A stretch of DNA of 7,456 nt from Pseudomonadota bacterium (GTDB lineage Bacteria; Myxococcota_A; Polyangia; Haliangiales; Haliangiaceae), in the NCBI GenBank assembly GCA_023428295.1, contig JAEYYV010000030.1, positions 1 to 7,456 on the forward strand, read 5' to 3'. Positions within the stretch are counted from its first letter, which is position 1, and every line of letters begins with the position of its first letter. The notes under the pieces were generated by a model. That model searched no databases. It was not told where the DNA came from and saw only the letters and a program-made list of their open reading frames with translations. A program made the position numbers and the translations under genes. Positions 7,000 to 7,456 of this stretch are shown here, one piece after another.

Positions 7000-7010
7000 A
7001 CTTCGTTTCC

Positions 7011-7042
7011 TGGTGGAGCCTAGGGGATCGCCCCCTGACCTC
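7011..7042 (-). other. tRNA-Ala 3'-end-like remnant including CCA
   Basis: On the minus strand this reads GAGGTCAGGGG, GCGAT, CCCCT, AGGCTCCACCA. That matches the 3' third of a bacterial tRNA-Ala gene: variable-region GAGGTC, T-stem AGGGG/CCCCT, acceptor strand AGGCTCC with the uridine at position 70 typical of alanine identity, discriminator A and encoded CCA. The T-loop is 5 bases (GCGAT) instead of the usual 7 (TTCGAAT type), so the conserved TTC is lost and it cannot be an ordinary tRNA. A matching 5' acceptor strand and D-arm are absent at the expected distance (about 7083-7086). It may be a degraded attachment-site copy left by an element that integrated at tRNA-Ala, a tRNA pseudogene, or the 3' end of an unrecognised CCA-ended RNA. 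The resemblance is clear; the interpretation is open. Confidence 0.55.
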
Positions 7043-7048
7043 TAGAGA

Positions 7049-7065
7049 GTGCGATTTGGACGCAC
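7049..7065. other. Hairpin with 5-bp stem and 7-base loop beside the tRNA-like end
   Basis: GTGCG (7049-7053) pairs with CGCAC (7061-7065) around a 7-base loop, the dimensions of an anticodon arm. On the minus strand the loop is TCCAAAT, with C instead of the nearly invariant U at position 33, so a true anticodon arm is unlikely. It lies immediately upstream, in the minus direction, of the tRNA-Ala-like 3' end. It may be part of the same structured RNA or remnant. Confidence 0.3.
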
Positions 7066-7229
7066 CGAGGGATCTCGCAGCGTTGCGGGGAGCTTTCGTT
7101 CCCGGCGGCCAATTCCTCGACGAACATCTCGGGGAACGATTGGAGACGCAGGTGGAAGCCTTTGCGCGCTCGTGACCTTTGCCTTCGAATCGGCCGAACG
7201 TCTGCGCCGTTCTTGGGACCTCAGCCGAC

Positions 7230-7284
7230 ACTGCTAGAGCGCGGAGCTTCGACGCCTACTGCTAGAGCGCGGAGCTTCGACGCC
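7230..7284. repeat. Perfect 27-bp direct repeat, 28-bp period
   Basis: Copies at 7230-7256 and 7258-7284 are identical. Each begins ACTGCTAGAG and ends GCTTCGACGCC, with a single T between them. The core CGGAGCTTCG is a near palindrome. No third full copy is seen in the window. Two copies cannot be called an array. Possible readings are a recent tandem duplication or a double protein-binding site upstream of a rightward gene. Confidence 0.85.
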
Positions 7285-7412
7285 AATTGCGCCGCTGCGT
7301 GAAGCGTTGCTGCGCGGATGAAAGCCGCCATTCTTCGCGCATGCGATTCCAGTATCCGCTGCACGAGCCCCGTCTAGCGACGTAGCACCGACGTGACGCA
7401 TCGTCGTCGTCG

Positions 7413-7456
7413 ATGTTCGAGCCGAGCGCGAGTACGACCGAGGTGTGGATCGAGCG
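7413..7456 (+). CDS. Possible start of a truncated gene at the right edge
   Basis: ATG 7413 opens a frame (MFEPSASTTEVWIER) that runs off the window. Nearly every codon ends in G or C, as in the confirmed genes, and an in-frame TAG at 7383-7385 closes the frame upstream. No purine-rich ribosome binding site is visible; a (TCG) run immediately precedes the ATG. Only 14 complete codons are available, so nothing can be said about the product. It may be chance. Confidence 0.25.
   Translation, partial: MFEPSASTTEVWIE

Larger units (their letters stand above)
6835..7412. other. 578-bp stretch without a convincing gene
   Basis: All reading frames here are short, and their codons lose the G/C-ending bias seen in the five upstream genes. 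The frames at 7049-7237 (plus) and 7231-6938 (minus) are arginine/serine-rich and look like chance frames. The stretch does hold structure, listed separately: a minus-strand terminator, a tRNA-Ala 3'-end-like sequence, a 7-base-loop hairpin and a 27-bp direct repeat. No plus-strand terminator with a T-run is seen directly after 6834. Only a weak CGATC/GATCG pairing occurs at 6840-6854. Confidence 0.6.

Noticed and set aside
7011..7371. tmRNA on the minus strand, from GGGGCTC at 7371 to the CCA at 7011
   Set aside because: The length (about 361 nt), partial acceptor pairing and terminator fit. However, the 5' GG.TTCGAC motif, a TTC T-loop and an alanine-rich tag frame ending in a stop are not found.
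7262..7456. Minus-strand frame open at the right edge, containing 'VVLALGSNIDDDD', reminiscent of the start of HPPK (FolK)
   Set aside because: The similarity is limited to a few residues. The rest of the frame is Arg/Ser/Trp-rich, and it ends at a TAG within the direct repeat after about 65 codons, far too short for that enzyme.

Overview
The window is GC-rich, with strongly G/C-ending codons, and all convincing genes lie on the plus strand in one tightly packed run. Two things suggest a Myxococcota-type (deltaproteobacterial, possibly Haliangiales/Kofleriaceae-like) genome: the style of the 456-residue lipoprotein (an N-terminal four-cysteine segment followed by propeller-like 'VARLSPTGEIRW' repeats) and the Ig-like/transthyretin-like accessory proteins. 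This placement is inferred from protein style only.

Layout. Positions 1-457 hold the end (or nearly all) of a small Ig-like plus transthyretin-like beta-sandwich protein, cut by the window edge or starting just inside it. A 46-codon stub (454-594) follows. Its first 14 codons nearly duplicate the start of the next gene, and it overlaps both neighbours by 4 bases. Next come a 195-residue protein with two transthyretin-like modules (591-1178), a 327-residue beta-rich protein (1175-2158, ATGA overlap), and a 1097-residue protein (2161-5454, 2-base gap) with a soluble N-terminal half and several hydrophobic, glycine/alanine-rich segments. The run ends with a 456-residue predicted lipoprotein (5464-6834, 9-base gap).

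Positions 6835-7456 hold no convincing complete gene. They contain a strong rho-independent terminator facing the minus strand (about 6966-6999). Just upstream of it in the minus direction is a 32-base sequence almost identical to the 3' end of a tRNA-Ala gene, CCA included but with a damaged T-loop (7011-7042). There is also a perfect 27-bp direct repeat at 28-bp period (7230-7284). A possible new plus-strand reading frame starts at 7413 and runs off the edge.

Working hypothesis (inference): the run is an accessory operon in which small beta-sandwich proteins accompany one large, possibly membrane-active protein, with a lipoprotein downstream. This arrangement recalls effector cassettes of type VI or related contractile secretion systems, with the lipoprotein as a candidate protective partner. 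No VgrG, PAAR, sheath, known toxin catalytic motif or VasX-type N-terminal motif is visible, so the assignment rests on architecture alone.
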